Source: Thermocaproicibacter sp002410755 (lineage in GTDB: Bacteria > Bacillota > Clostridia > Oscillospirales > Acutalibacteraceae). From it: DNA of 64,000 bases. Below, in pieces: positions 51,015 to 59,802 of this stretch (within the stretch, counting starts at the first letter, position 1; each line of letters begins with the position of its first letter). The stretch lies in NCBI GenBank assembly GCA_036839715.1, contig DAITDU010000003.1:1-64000 (forward strand). Direction: 5' to 3'. The position numbers and the translations under genes are program-made. Below the pieces are notes generated by a model, which ran no database searches, had not been told where the DNA came from, and saw nothing but the letters and a program-made list of their open reading frames with translations.

Positions 51015-51603
51015 GCATGGACGGACAAAGCCAAGGGGCTTTTTTCAGAAAATTGCTGAAAATGATACCAGCCGTAAGATTGCAGTTGCCGTAGGAATAA
51101 TTGGGATTATCCTGATTGCTATTTCCGGGAGCATAAAAAGCATTGCACCACAAAAGAACAGTCAAAATACATCTTCGCAGGTCCAGCCGTCATCTATTAC
51201 GGCTGAGAAATACGAAAAGCGGGTAGAACAGGACCTTACCGAAATTCTTTCCCAAGTTTCCGGAGTCGGAAATGTCCGTGTTCTTGTAACATTGGAACAG
51301 ACATCACAGAGGGTTTACGCAACACAGGGTAAGACGAGCGGGCAGCAGACAAGCGAAAATGAAGAAAGCGGGACGGGAAAACAGGAAACAACTAAAGATA
51401 ATGAGACGAGTTATCTTCTGATTAAGGACGCAGACGGCTCTGAGAACGCGCTCCCAATTACAGAAATACAGCCTGTTGTGAAAGGCGTTGTCATTGTCTG
51501 TGACGGGGGAGGCAGCCCGAAAGTCCAGAAGGACATTACCGATGCGGTTACGACGGCACTGCGTATTTCATCCACACAAGTGTGCGTCATCAAAGCAAAA
51601 TAA
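51004..51603 (+). CDS. spoIIIAG: Stage III sporulation protein AG
   Basis: 199 residues with one membrane helix (IAVAVGIIGIILIAISGSI) and an external domain (RVEQDLTEILSQVSGVGNVR, PVVKGVVIVCDGGGSPKVQ) of the ring-building motif type. SpoIIIAG forms a large ring in the intermembrane space in Bacillus. The linker (residues 115-140) is rich in Q, T, E and S. Confidence 0.93.
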   Translation: MAAEHGRTKPRGFFQKIAENDTSRKIAVAVGIIGIILIAISGSIKSIAPQKNSQNTSSQVQPSSITAEKYEKRVEQDLTEILSQVSGVGNVRVLVTLEQTSQRVYATQGKTSGQQTSENEESGTGKQETTKDNETSYLLIKDADGSENALPITEIQPVVKGVVIVCDGGGSPKVQKDITDAVTTALRISSTQVCVIKAK

Positions 51604-51628
51604 CAAATGAAATCAGGGGGAATTGAAG

Positions 51629-52243
51629 ATGGCAGTAGGCAAACGGCAGCTTGTTCTGGCGGCGCTTGTTGTCGCGCTGGGTGCAGCTGTATACTTAAAT
51701 TGGGCGTTTTTTGGCAACGGAACACAGCTTCCAGCAACGCAAGCAGTTACATCTGGTGTTTCTAACCGACAGTACGGACAGACACTTCAGGTAAACGCAA
51801 GTACTTCTTCCGGTGCAAAAAGCTCTTCCAAAAAAAGTTCTTCCAATGTGTCAAAAGCTTCCTCCGCAACGTCAGCAGCAGCCACTGCAACATCAGACGA
51901 CTACTTCAGTCAGGCACGCCTCGACCGCGAAAAAGCCCAGGACGAAGCAAAAGAGACCATTGCCAAGGTGTTTGTAAACTCAAACTCGGATAATACAATG
52001 AAACAGGAAGCAGTGACGAAGACTGCTTCTTTAATGCAAAATCTGATCCGTGAAGCTGACATTGAAAATTTGGTCAAGGCAAAAGGGTTCCAAGACTGCA
52101 TTGTAACGCTGGATAACGGCCAGTGCAACGTAGTTGTAAAGACCAAGGCAAATTCCGAAAATGATGCTGCCGTTATTCAGGATATTGTGGCTGGCCAGAC
52201 TGGGCTTTCCTATGACAAAATCAAGATAATCGAGCGGTCCTAG
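51629..52243 (+). CDS. spoIIIAH: Stage III sporulation protein AH
   Basis: 204 residues with one N-terminal membrane helix (LVLAALVVALGAAVYLNW), a Ser/Ala/Lys-rich linker and an external domain ending in VVKTKANSENDAAVIQDIV, the part that binds SpoIIQ from the forespore side. The ATG at 51629 follows AGGGGGAATTG; TTG 51623 is less likely. Last gene of the operon. Confidence 0.93.
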   Translation: MAVGKRQLVLAALVVALGAAVYLNWAFFGNGTQLPATQAVTSGVSNRQYGQTLQVNASTSSGAKSSSKKSSSNVSKASSATSAAATATSDDYFSQARLDREKAQDEAKETIAKVFVNSNSDNTMKQEAVTKTASLMQNLIREADIENLVKAKGFQDCIVTLDNGQCNVVVKTKANSENDAAVIQDIVAGQTGLSYDKIKIIERS

Positions 52244-52271
52244 TTGTGTTTGCGGTGAAATGTGGTATAAT
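52244..52271 (+). promoter_or_regulatory. nusB promoter
   Basis: TTGTGT (52244-52249), 16-nt spacer, TATAAT (52266-52271). The transcript would start near 52278, ahead of the terminator at 52308-52337. Confidence 0.6.
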
Positions 52272-52307
52272 ATCTCCGTGGAAGTTTGAAGAATAACAGC
52301 GGATTTT

Positions 52308-52337
52308 AAGCCCTCCACAATGTGGAGGGCTTTTTTA
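52308..52337 (+). terminator. Terminator in the spoIIIAH-nusB interval
   Basis: AAGCCCTCCACA and TGTGGAGGGCTT form a perfect 12-bp stem with a single-base loop, followed by TTTTTTATT. It ends spoIIIA transcripts, and it also lies downstream of the probable nusB promoter and upstream of the nusB start. Confidence 0.9.
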
Positions 52338-52357
52338 TTTGAAATGCGGAGGATACT

Positions 52358-52765
52358 ATGAATCGGAGAAAAGCACGGGAACAGGCATTCATTATTGGTT
52401 TTGAGCGAAGCATCAATCAAGATACGGTTATGGCAATCATCGACAATGCAGAGACTTGCGAGGAAATCCATATTGATGAATTCGCAGAAGAATTAGCTTC
52501 CGGTGTCGAGCAAAATGAGGTTAGCCTCGACGGGGTAATTAAAAAGTACATCAAAAGCTGGACGATGAGCAGGCTTTCAAAAGTTTCTTTGTCAATTCTC
52601 CGCCTTGCATTGTATGAAATGCAGTTTATGCCGGATATTCCAGTCAGCGTATCAATCAATGAAGCCGTGAACCTGGCAAAAAAATACGGTGGTTCCCAGG
52701 ATGCTCCCTTCGTTAATGGTGTATTGGGCTCAGCCGCAAAAGAACTCGGTGAAAAAAATGCCTGA
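52358..52765 (+). CDS. nusB: Transcription antitermination factor NusB
   Basis: 135 residues with the all-helical NusB fold (RKAREQAFIIGFERS at the start, LSILRLALYEM and SINEAVNLAKKYG near the end). It binds boxA RNA with NusE (S10) in rRNA antitermination. Start ATG 52358 follows GCGGAGG. It heads a run nusB, TsaD-like, xseA, xseB, prenyl synthase. Confidence 0.94.
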   Translation: MNRRKAREQAFIIGFERSINQDTVMAIIDNAETCEEIHIDEFAEELASGVEQNEVSLDGVIKKYIKSWTMSRLSKVSLSILRLALYEMQFMPDIPVSVSINEAVNLAKKYGGSQDAPFVNGVLGSAAKELGEKNA

Positions 52766-53693
52766 TATTCTCGGAATTGACACGAGCAATTATACAACAT
52801 CTGTGGCACTCTTTAAAAATGGACGGATGTTCCAAAGCAAGAAGCTTCTTCCGGTTGCAGCCGGGGCGAAAGGGCTGCGGCAGAGTGACGCAGTATTTCA
52901 TCATGTTCAGCAGCTACCGGAAGTTTTAGAATCCCTTCCCTTTCAGGGTGCGGAAATTGCTGCCGTTGGTGTATCTTCCCGCCCGCGCAGCATGGTAGGT
53001 TCTTATATGCCGTGCTTTCTTGTCGGAATTGCTGTAGCCGCTGCTGTAGCAAAGTCCTGTAGTGTACCGCTTTATCGTTTTTCCCATCAGCAGGGACACA
53101 TTGCCGCTGTGCTGTATTCCGCTGGAAAACTGGAACTGCTCCGCAACCGGTTCCTTGCATTCCATGTCTCCGGAGGCACAACGGAAGCAGTCCTTTGTGA
53201 ACCGGCTCAGGACGGGATCTTTTCTACCAGGATTGTGGCAAAATCCCTAGACCTGAAAGCGGGACAGGCTGTAGATCGGGTTGGCATTATGCTTGGCTTA
53301 CATTTCCCTGCAGGGCCTGAACTGGAAAAACTGGCGCTCCGTTCCAAGAAATCCTTTCAGATTTCTCCGGTTCTCAAAGGATGTGACTGTTCTCTTTCTG
53401 GCGTAGAAAACCAGTGCCATGCCATGCTGAAGGCCGGTGCACCGGAGGAGGAAATTGCGGCATATTGCCTTTCAAGCATCTTGGCGGCTCTGGACGGTAT
53501 GGCTGCTGAACTGCAAAAGGTATATGGTAACTTGCCTCTTCTCTTTGCGGGAGGTGTTATGGGAAATTCTATTCTGCGCAATGCTTTATCGAAAAAATAT
53601 AAAGCTATATTCGCTGAGCCGAAATTATCTTCTGATAATGCTGCCGGTGTAGCGGTGCTTGCTGCGCTCAGGGAAGGAAATGAAGAGCTATGA
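52758..53693 (+). CDS. TsaD/Kae1-like paralogue (M22 family)
   Basis: 311 residues. Family features include ILGIDTSNYTTS at the start, the metal pair HQQGH (in place of HMEGH) and SGGTTEAVL, plus a C-terminal AGGVMGN segment. It is shorter and more divergent than TsaD, the tRNA t6A synthesis protein. This nusB-linked paralogue occurs in many Clostridia and has no established function. It overlaps the end of nusB by 8 nt. Confidence 0.82.
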   Translation: MPDILGIDTSNYTTSVALFKNGRMFQSKKLLPVAAGAKGLRQSDAVFHHVQQLPEVLESLPFQGAEIAAVGVSSRPRSMVGSYMPCFLVGIAVAAAVAKSCSVPLYRFSHQQGHIAAVLYSAGKLELLRNRFLAFHVSGGTTEAVLCEPAQDGIFSTRIVAKSLDLKAGQAVDRVGIMLGLHFPAGPELEKLALRSKKSFQISPVLKGCDCSLSGVENQCHAMLKAGAPEEEIAAYCLSSILAALDGMAAELQKVYGNLPLLFAGGVMGNSILRNALSKKYKAIFAEPKLSSDNAAGVAVLAALREGNEEL

Positions 53694-54916
53694 TTCAAAA
53701 GCCATCTGTCTTGACTGTTACACAGCTCAACACTTACCTTAAATTTCAATTTGAAAGCGATCCAAACCTAGCGAACGTTTTTGTAACGGGTGAGGTTTCA
53801 AATTTTACAGACCATTATCGTTCCGGGCACCTTTATTTTTCGCTTAAAGATGAGCGCTGTGTGATTCACGCTGTTATGTTTGCCCGAAACGCTTCTCACC
53901 TTCATTTCCTGCCGGAAGATGGAATGAAAGTAATCGCACGCGGCCGGGTTGGAATTTACGAGGTTACAGGGCAGTATCAACTGTATGTAGAAGACCTGCA
54001 GCCGGACGGGCTTGGTGCATTAAATCTTGCGTTTGAACAACTGAAAAACCGTCTTGAAAAAGAAGGCTTGTTTGATGCCAAACGTAAAAAGCCAATTCCA
54101 CGTTTCCCAAAGCGCATAGGCGTTATTACTTCTCCAACCGGTGCAGCAGTGCATGATGTTTTTACGGTCCTTGCAAGAAGGTACCCTCTTGCCGAAGTTG
54201 TTTTTTGCCCGGTACAGGTGCAGGGAGAACTTGCAGCGCCTCAGATTATCAATGCACTGAAACGGATAAACTGTCTTCATTGTGCAGATGTTATTATTGT
54301 AGGACGCGGGGGAGGCTCAATGGAAGACCTGTGGCCATTCAATGAGGAGTCTGTCGCACGTGCCGTAGCAGCTTCCGAAATCCCGGTCATTTCAGCTGTA
54401 GGGCATGAGACGGATTTTACTATCTGTGACTTTGCTGCGGATTTGCGTGCACCAACGCCATCTGCCGCAGCCGAACTTGCCGTGCCAGATAAAAATGAAT
54501 TGTCTGCAGGAATTCAAGCTCAGTTTCTTCGGCTTCAAGAGGCGATGGCAGCAAAACTTTCAAGACTTCAAGCATCTTTCCGGCCACTCGCAGAAAGCCG
54601 GGTCCTTAAAAATCCCCTTGAACCTTTAGAACTGCACCGTTTACAACTGGACGCCCTTTGCTCCAGATTAAATCAGAGTGTTTGCCGCAAAATGACTCAT
54701 GACCGGGAAGAGCTTTCCGCCGCCAGCGGCCGGCTAGATGCTCTAAGCCCGCTTGCGGTGCTGTCGCGGGGATATGCGGCTGTCTTTAATGATTCCGGAA
54801 AATCGGTTTCCTCCATCCGTGAAGTAAGTCCCAAAGAACAAGTTGGGGTACGTTTAAAGGATGGATCTTTTCGCTGTACTGTAAACAAGACGGAAGCAGG
54901 TGCTAAATATGAGTAA
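53690..54916 (+). CDS. xseA: Exodeoxyribonuclease VII large subunit
   Basis: 408 residues: an N-terminal OB domain (VFVTGEVSNFTDHYRSGHLY), a catalytic centre with RRYPLAEVVFCPVQVQG, GRGGGSMEDLWPFN and HETDFT, and a coiled C-terminal part. It degrades single-stranded DNA with XseB. It overlaps the preceding gene by 4 nt and xseB by 8 nt. Confidence 0.96.
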   Translation: MIQKPSVLTVTQLNTYLKFQFESDPNLANVFVTGEVSNFTDHYRSGHLYFSLKDERCVIHAVMFARNASHLHFLPEDGMKVIARGRVGIYEVTGQYQLYVEDLQPDGLGALNLAFEQLKNRLEKEGLFDAKRKKPIPRFPKRIGVITSPTGAAVHDVFTVLARRYPLAEVVFCPVQVQGELAAPQIINALKRINCLHCADVIIVGRGGGSMEDLWPFNEESVARAVAASEIPVISAVGHETDFTICDFAADLRAPTPSAAAELAVPDKNELSAGIQAQFLRLQEAMAAKLSRLQASFRPLAESRVLKNPLEPLELHRLQLDALCSRLNQSVCRKMTHDREELSAASGRLDALSPLAVLSRGYAAVFNDSGKSVSSIREVSPKEQVGVRLKDGSFRCTVNKTEAGAKYE

Positions 54917-55121
54917 AAAAATGACATTTGAAGCCGCCCTTTCACGGCTAAACGAAATTGTAGAGCAACTTGAGCGCGGAGATACACCACTGGAGGAATC
55001 GCTGAAGCTCTTTGAAGAAGGCTCGGCACTTGCAGCTTCCTGTTATAAAAAACTTTCCGAAGCAGAGCAAAAGGTTAAAACTATCACAGAAGAGGAAGAA
55101 AAATCAAATGGGGAAAATTAA
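54909..55121 (+). CDS. xseB: Exodeoxyribonuclease VII small subunit
   Basis: 70 residues with the conserved pattern FEAALSRLNEIVEQLERGDT and PLEESLKLFEEGSAL. Start ATG 54909 after GGAAGCAGGTG, overlapping the end of xseA. Its stop lies after the start of the prenyl synthase gene. Confidence 0.95.
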   Translation: MSKKMTFEAALSRLNEIVEQLERGDTPLEESLKLFEEGSALAASCYKKLSEAEQKVKTITEEEEKSNGEN

Positions 55122-55995
55122 CCGTGAAGATTATGTAACGGCTATTGAATCGGAACTTCAGAATCTGATGCCGGAAAAAGATTGCCTGCAAAAAGAACTG
55201 TACCGGGCTATGAGATACAGTCTTCTTGCAGGTGGAAAGCGTATCCGTCCGGTCCTTGTTTTGGAATTCTGCGGTCTCTGCGGAGGGGATCAGGAAGCAG
55301 CTCTTCCTTTTGCCTGTGCAGTCGAAATGGTTCACACATATTCCTTAATCCACGATGATCTTCCCTGCATGGATAATGATAGCCTCCGGAGGGGAAAGCC
55401 GTCCAATCATATCATTTTTGGTGAGGCGCAGGCTATGTTGGCCGGAGATGCACTTCAGGCGGCGGCCTTTGAAGCAATGCTGTCACCGGAAAGCATTCAG
55501 CGTGCCGGAGCGTCCGAAGCTGCTGAAGCTGCCGGGATTCTTGCACATGCCGCAGGAGCTGACGGGATGGCAGGAGGACAGGAAATTGATCTGGCATGTG
55601 TAGGGAAAAAAATAGCAATGAAAACGCTCCAGAAAATGGATGAACTGAAAACAGGAGTCATGATCCGTGCAGCCGCAACAATGGGCTGTGTGCTTGCAGG
55701 AGCCAGTAAAGCCCTTATTCACGCTGCTGACGAGTATGCGGCAGCCGTGGGCTTTGCATTCCAGATCGTTGATGACATCCTTGATGTGGAGGGAGATGCA
55801 AAGGCTTTAGGCAAACCAGTTGGCAGCGATCGGCAAAATGACAAAAGCACCTATGTTTCTCTCCTCGGCCTGAAAAATGCAAAGCATGCAGTTACAGAAC
55901 TAACAGAAACAGCTGTCAAGGCATTGGACGCATTTCATAGTGACACCGGGTACCTTGCGGATATTGCCCAGAAACTGGCATCCCGCAGGAACTGA
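55108..55995 (+). CDS. ispA: Polyprenyl synthetase (farnesyl diphosphate synthase type)
   Basis: 295 residues with the first aspartate-rich region LIHDDLPCMDND, GGKRIRP, GAQEIDLA-like QEIDLACVG and the second DDILDVEGD. It should elongate isopentenyl diphosphate to farnesyl or geranylgeranyl diphosphate, using products of the MEP pathway that ends with IspH in this window. The ATG at 55108 follows GAGGAAG and overlaps xseB by 14 nt. Chain length is inferred from the family. Confidence 0.92.
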   Translation: MGKINREDYVTAIESELQNLMPEKDCLQKELYRAMRYSLLAGGKRIRPVLVLEFCGLCGGDQEAALPFACAVEMVHTYSLIHDDLPCMDNDSLRRGKPSNHIIFGEAQAMLAGDALQAAAFEAMLSPESIQRAGASEAAEAAGILAHAAGADGMAGGQEIDLACVGKKIAMKTLQKMDELKTGVMIRAAATMGCVLAGASKALIHAADEYAAAVGFAFQIVDDILDVEGDAKALGKPVGSDRQNDKSTYVSLLGLKNAKHAVTELTETAVKALDAFHSDTGYLADIAQKLASRRN

Positions 55996-56014
55996 AAATT
56001 TTCTTCGGCATTCG

Positions 56015-56043
56015 TTGACAAAATTGACGGAATATGTTATGCT
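56015..56043 (+). promoter_or_regulatory. rplU promoter
   Basis: TTGACA (56015-56020), 17-nt spacer, TATGCT (56038-56043). Confidence 0.75.
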
Positions 56044-56049
56044 GTTAAA

Positions 56050-56122
56050 GCCGCTTATCGTGGGCTGAAGTGGTATTATGCCCGCCTGACGATAGCGAGA
56101 TCAAAAAAAGGCAGGATCCTTA
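56050..56122 (+). ncRNA. Ribosomal protein L21 leader
   Basis: Between the rplU promoter and its start lies a compact structured leader (GCTTATCGTGGGCTGAAGTGG, then TATTATGCCCGCCTGACGATAGC, in which TATCGT can pair with ACGATA), matching the arrangement of the Firmicutes L21 leader, thought to bind L21. The assignment is by position and pairing, not a covariance search. Confidence 0.7.
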
Positions 56123-56125
56123 TTG

Positions 56126-56434
56126 ATGTTTGCAGTAATTGAAACGGGCGGCAAGCAGTACAAAGTACAGAAAGATGATGTCATCTTTGTTGAAAAGCTT
56201 GCGGTCGAAAAGGACGACACCGTTGAATTCAAAGTGATTGCTCTGAATGGTGACGATGGGATGAAAATTGGAGCTCCTTATGTTGATGGTGCCAGTGTAA
56301 CGGGAAAAGTCCTGAAGAATGGCAAGTCTCCGAAAATTACTATCCTCACTTATAAACCCAAGAAGAATGAAAAGCGTAAAATAGGCCATAGGCAGCCTTA
56401 CACTAAGGTACAGATTGAATCGATTAATGCCTGA
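56126..56434 (+). CDS. rplU: Ribosomal protein L21
   Basis: 102 residues: FAVIETGGKQYKVQ at the start and KRKIGHRQPYTKVQI at the end, both L21 signatures. ATG 56126 (an upstream TTG at 56123 is not needed). It is followed 2 nt later by prp and then rpmA, the conserved rplU-prp-rpmA order. Confidence 0.96.
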   Translation: MFAVIETGGKQYKVQKDDVIFVEKLAVEKDDTVEFKVIALNGDDGMKIGAPYVDGASVTGKVLKNGKSPKITILTYKPKKNEKRKIGHRQPYTKVQIESINA

Positions 56435-56436
56435 CG

Positions 56437-56757
56437 ATGATTCAAGCAGAATTTTATAGAAGAAATAGTCAATTGTTGGGTTTTTGTATCAGCGGACATG
56501 CCGATGCTGGAGAGTCCGGTTCTGATATTGTCTGTGCTGCTGTTTCTTCGGCTGCATATTTTGCAGCCAATACTATTACGGATGTGATTGGAGTAAAAGC
56601 CAATATTGCTGTTAAAAGTGGCAGACTGTTTTTTAAAATACCCGAGCATGACGCTGCTTCCTGCAGTGATATTTTAAAAGGTTTTCGACTTCATCTTTCC
56701 GGCCTTTCAAAACAGTATCCAAAGTATATTTACTTAATTGATACGGAGGTGCAATGA
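56437..56757 (+). CDS. prp: Ribosomal processing cysteine protease Prp
   Basis: 106 residues; cleaves the N-terminal extension of L27. Catalytic His21 (SGHADAG) and Cys33 (DIVCAAVS) are both present. The start ATG 56437 has no clear ribosome binding site and depends on coupling to rplU. The next gene, rpmA, encodes its substrate with the expected cleavage site. Confidence 0.93.
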   Translation: MIQAEFYRRNSQLLGFCISGHADAGESGSDIVCAAVSSAAYFAANTITDVIGVKANIAVKSGRLFFKIPEHDAASCSDILKGFRLHLSGLSKQYPKYIYLIDTEVQ

Positions 56758-56758
56758 A

Positions 56759-57040
56759 ATGCTGAGAATTAACATTCAGCTTTTTGCTCATAAAAAAGGG
56801 ATGGGTTCCACTAAAAATGGCCGTGACTCCGAGTCTAAACGTCTTGGTGTCAAACGCGCAGATGGTCAGTCTGTCCTAGCAGGGAATATTCTCGTCAAAC
56901 AACGTGGAACGCACATTCATCCTGGTAAAAATGTTGGGATTGGTTCAGACGATTCTCTGTTTGCCCTTATTAACGGCAAAGTGAAATTTGAGCATCTGGG
57001 CAAAGACCGTAAGCAGGTTAGTGTCTACGCCGAGCAGTAA
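56759..57040 (+). CDS. rpmA: Ribosomal protein L27
   Basis: 93 residues. The N-terminal extension MLRINIQLFAH precedes the mature start KKGMGSTKNGRDSES, so Prp would cut after the aromatic/alanine motif (LFA-type). The rest is standard L27 including GSDDSLFALINGKVKFE. The ATG 56759 follows ACGGAGGTG. Followed by a strong terminator. Confidence 0.96.
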   Translation: MLRINIQLFAHKKGMGSTKNGRDSESKRLGVKRADGQSVLAGNILVKQRGTHIHPGKNVGIGSDDSLFALINGKVKFEHLGKDRKQVSVYAEQ

Positions 57041-57064
57041 ATCCTCCGGCGAAAACAGAAGGAA

Positions 57065-57096
57065 AATCCCGGGCGGAGACACCCGGGATTTTTTTC
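57065..57096 (+). terminator. Terminator after rpmA
   Basis: AATCCCGGG pairs with CCCGGGATT, followed by TTTTTTT. Confidence 0.9.
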
Positions 57097-57160
57097 ATGC
57101 TTTAACGCAGAATAAGACAACAGCATTTATATGCTATAGGGTAAATAGGGGGAGTGCCGC

Positions 57161-58432
57161 ATGTTTATCGACAGTGTAAAAATCAAGATTTCAGCAGGTA
57201 AAGGCGGCGACGGTGCAGTTGCGTTTCACCGTGAAAAATATATTGCTGCCGGTGGGCCGGACGGCGGCGATGGCGGTCGTGGCGGCAACGTCGTTTTTAA
57301 GATGAATGAAAATCTTTCAACCCTTTCAGGTTTTCGCTACCGGCGCAAATTTGCCGCACAGCCGGGAGAAAATGGACGCGGAAAGCACTGCAATGGAAAA
57401 AGTGGCAGTGATCTTGTCATTCATGTCCCGTGCGGTACGTTGATAAAAGACGCACAGACTGGTAGAATATTAGCGGATATTTCCACACCGGAAGCTAAAG
57501 TTCTTGCAAAGGGTGGCCGCGGCGGATGGGGAAATGCACATTTTGCAACTGCAACGCGTCAAGTCCCCCGGTTTTCAAAGCCGGGAACTACGGGGGAAAG
57601 CTATGAACTTCAACTTGAACTGAAGCTTCTTGCAGATGTTGGTCTAGTTGGGTATCCAAACGTTGGAAAATCAACGCTGATATCTGTTGTAAGTGAAGCA
57701 AAACCGGAAATTGCAAATTATCCTTTTACGACAATCACGCCGGTACTCGGTGTAGTCCGGCTTCCCGAAGATAGATCATTCGTAATGGCAGATATTCCCG
57801 GGCTGATTGAAGGAGCCAATAAAGGTGCCGGACTTGGCCATCAGTTTCTGCGCCACGTGGAAAGGTGCCGTCTGCTTGTACATGTTGTCGATGTATCTGG
57901 AAGCGAGGGCCGCAATCCTAAAGATGATTTTCAAATTGTAAATTCTGAACTTAAGAAGTTTAATCCTGAACTTTTAAAAAGGCCCATGCTCGTAGTAGGA
58001 AATAAATGCGACCTTGCAACAGATAATCAGATAGCGGATTTCCGTAAATTTGTCGAAGAACAGGGCTATGAATTTTTCCCAATAATAGCAGCGATTCACC
58101 ACCAGGTTGGGCCACTGTTAAATCGTATTGGAGAACTTCTTTCCAAGTTGCCGCCCATAAAAAAGTATGAACCAGAACCGGAACCTGTGAAAACAATTTT
58201 GGCAGCCAGAAGCAATGATATCTCCATCAAAAAAGAAAATGGTGTCTACACTGTGGAAGGCAGTTGGCTATATAAGACTATGCAGTCCATCAATTTTGCG
58301 GATGAGGATGCCATGAGATATTTTGATACAGTGCTTGAAAAAACCGGTGTTATGGAAGCCCTTCGGAAAGCTGGAGTTCAGGAAGGTGATACTGTAAGCA
58401 TTTATGGCTTACAGTTCGACTTTGTAGAATAG
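57161..58432 (+). CDS. obg: GTPase ObgE/CgtA
   Basis: 423 residues in three domains: the glycine-rich Obg fold (1-160, GGRGGWGNAHFATATRQVPR), the G domain (GYPNVGKST, DIPGLIEGA, NKCDLA) and a C-terminal OCT domain (about 345-423). It works in 50S assembly and stress control. The start ATG 57161 follows GGGGGAGTGCCGC. Complete. Confidence 0.96.
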   Translation: MFIDSVKIKISAGKGGDGAVAFHREKYIAAGGPDGGDGGRGGNVVFKMNENLSTLSGFRYRRKFAAQPGENGRGKHCNGKSGSDLVIHVPCGTLIKDAQTGRILADISTPEAKVLAKGGRGGWGNAHFATATRQVPRFSKPGTTGESYELQLELKLLADVGLVGYPNVGKSTLISVVSEAKPEIANYPFTTITPVLGVVRLPEDRSFVMADIPGLIEGANKGAGLGHQFLRHVERCRLLVHVVDVSGSEGRNPKDDFQIVNSELKKFNPELLKRPMLVVGNKCDLATDNQIADFRKFVEEQGYEFFPIIAAIHHQVGPLLNRIGELLSKLPPIKKYEPEPEPVKTILAARSNDISIKKENGVYTVEGSWLYKTMQSINFADEDAMRYFDTVLEKTGVMEALRKAGVQEGDTVSIYGLQFDFVE

Positions 58433-58445
58433 GAGGGTAGTTCTG

Positions 58446-58883
58446 TTGAAAAACAGCCGCTGCGAAAATTTAAATCCCCATCAACTGAGCCCACTTACGC
58501 TTGCATTTCTTGGGGATGCGGTATTTGAACTTTTTGTTCGAGAGCGTCTTGTCCGGATGGGAAGCCGACCTTCATCAGAGTTGCACCGGCTTTCTGTCCA
58601 AAAAGTTTGCTGTAATGCACAGGCAAAAGCAACAGAACGCCTGTTGCCCGCCTTAACGGAGGAAGAAGCGGCAATTTTCCGGCGTGGGAAAAATGCGCAA
58701 CCCAAACATATTCCAAGAAACGCCAGCCCGGAAAATTACCATAGTGCTACAGCTCTGGAAGCCCTGTTTGGATATCTCTATCTATGTGGACGTCCAGAGC
58801 GTTTAAAGGAATTACTCACTCTTGCTGTAAGCGGTGGAGAAGGTCAGAAGGGAGATGGCTGCAATGCCGCCTGTTCTGAATAA
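58446..58883 (+). CDS. mrnC: Mini-ribonuclease III
   Basis: 145 residues containing a catalytic RNase III fold without the dsRNA-binding domain: LAFLGDAVFELFVRERL and HIPRNASPENYHSATALEALFGYLYL. MrnC matures 23S rRNA. Start TTG 58446 after AGGAGGG. Located in a compact run after obg and overlapping the YitT-family gene. Confidence 0.93.
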   Translation: MKNSRCENLNPHQLSPLTLAFLGDAVFELFVRERLVRMGSRPSSELHRLSVQKVCCNAQAKATERLLPALTEEEAAIFRRGKNAQPKHIPRNASPENYHSATALEALFGYLYLCGRPERLKELLTLAVSGGEGQKGDGCNAACSE

Positions 58884-59802
58884 AAAAGGGAAAACGATAG
58901 AAATACTGAAAGACTTCACAGCGTATGTGTCTGGTGGTATTTTGCTTGCCCTGTCGATCTGCATGTTTACTGCACCGAATTGTATTGCTCCGGGTGGAGT
59001 CTCCGGCATCAGTACAATGATTAACTATATTACTGGTTTTCCAATTGGCACGATGAGCCTGATACTGAACATACCAATTCTTATTTGGGCCTTCGCTGAA
59101 TTGGGATTCCGGGAAGTTGTCAAAAGCTTGATTGCGACTGTCGTTTCCTCTGTTTCCATTGATCTGTTTAGTCTGATTGTTCATCCATATAAAGGCAGTC
59201 CCATGCTTGCGGCAATTTTTGGCGGTGTGCTGCAGGGCATGGCTTTGGCACTTGTTTTTATGCGCAGCGCAACTACAGGCGGCACAGACTTAATCGCCCG
59301 TCTTCTCGGCCGCCATGTACGTTTTGTATCCATTGGGAAATTGATGCTTTGTGTTGATGGCTTAATTGTTGCGGTTTCTGCTGTTGTTTACCATAATATT
59401 GAAAATGCGCTTTATGCAATCATTACGATTTTTGTCTGTTCCCGTTTAACAGACGCTATCCTTTATGGCACCGATATTGGCACGGGAAAAATGCTGTTTA
59501 TTATTTCACAGAAAAACGATGAAATTGCAGAGCAAATTTTAACTGACGTCGACCGCGGGGTTACAATTTTAAAATCTCGTGGTGCCTATTCCGGCAAAGA
59601 CGGGGAAGTGCTTCTCTGTGCGGTGAGAAAATTTGAAGTCTTTAAGGTAAAAGATCTGGTCAAATCTATTGATCCAGAAGCTTTTCTTATTGTTGGGGAA
59701 GCTGGTGAAATTACTGGAGAAGGATTCCGGTCTGTAACTGATGTGTCGGACCAGTCGCACATAAAGTTAAAGCGCAAAAAAAAGGGAAAGCAGAGTACCT
59801 GA
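58864..59802 (+). CDS. YitT family membrane protein (DUF161/DUF2179)
   Basis: About 312 residues with five hydrophobic segments (GGILLALSICMFTAPNC, PIGTMSLILNIPILIW, KLMLCVDGLIVAVSAVVY) and a C-terminal cytosolic DUF2179 domain (DVDRGVTILKSRGAYSGKDGEVLLCAV). A widespread family without an assigned function. Start ATG 58864 is nine nt from AAGGGAG. It overlaps mrnC. Its 3' end contains the terminator of a short minus-strand gene. Confidence 0.9.
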   Translation: MPPVLNKKGKTIEILKDFTAYVSGGILLALSICMFTAPNCIAPGGVSGISTMINYITGFPIGTMSLILNIPILIWAFAELGFREVVKSLIATVVSSVSIDLFSLIVHPYKGSPMLAAIFGGVLQGMALALVFMRSATTGGTDLIARLLGRHVRFVSIGKLMLCVDGLIVAVSAVVYHNIENALYAIITIFVCSRLTDAILYGTDIGTGKMLFIISQKNDEIAEQILTDVDRGVTILKSRGAYSGKDGEVLLCAVRKFEVFKVKDLVKSIDPEAFLIVGEAGEITGEGFRSVTDVSDQSHIKLKRKKKGKQST

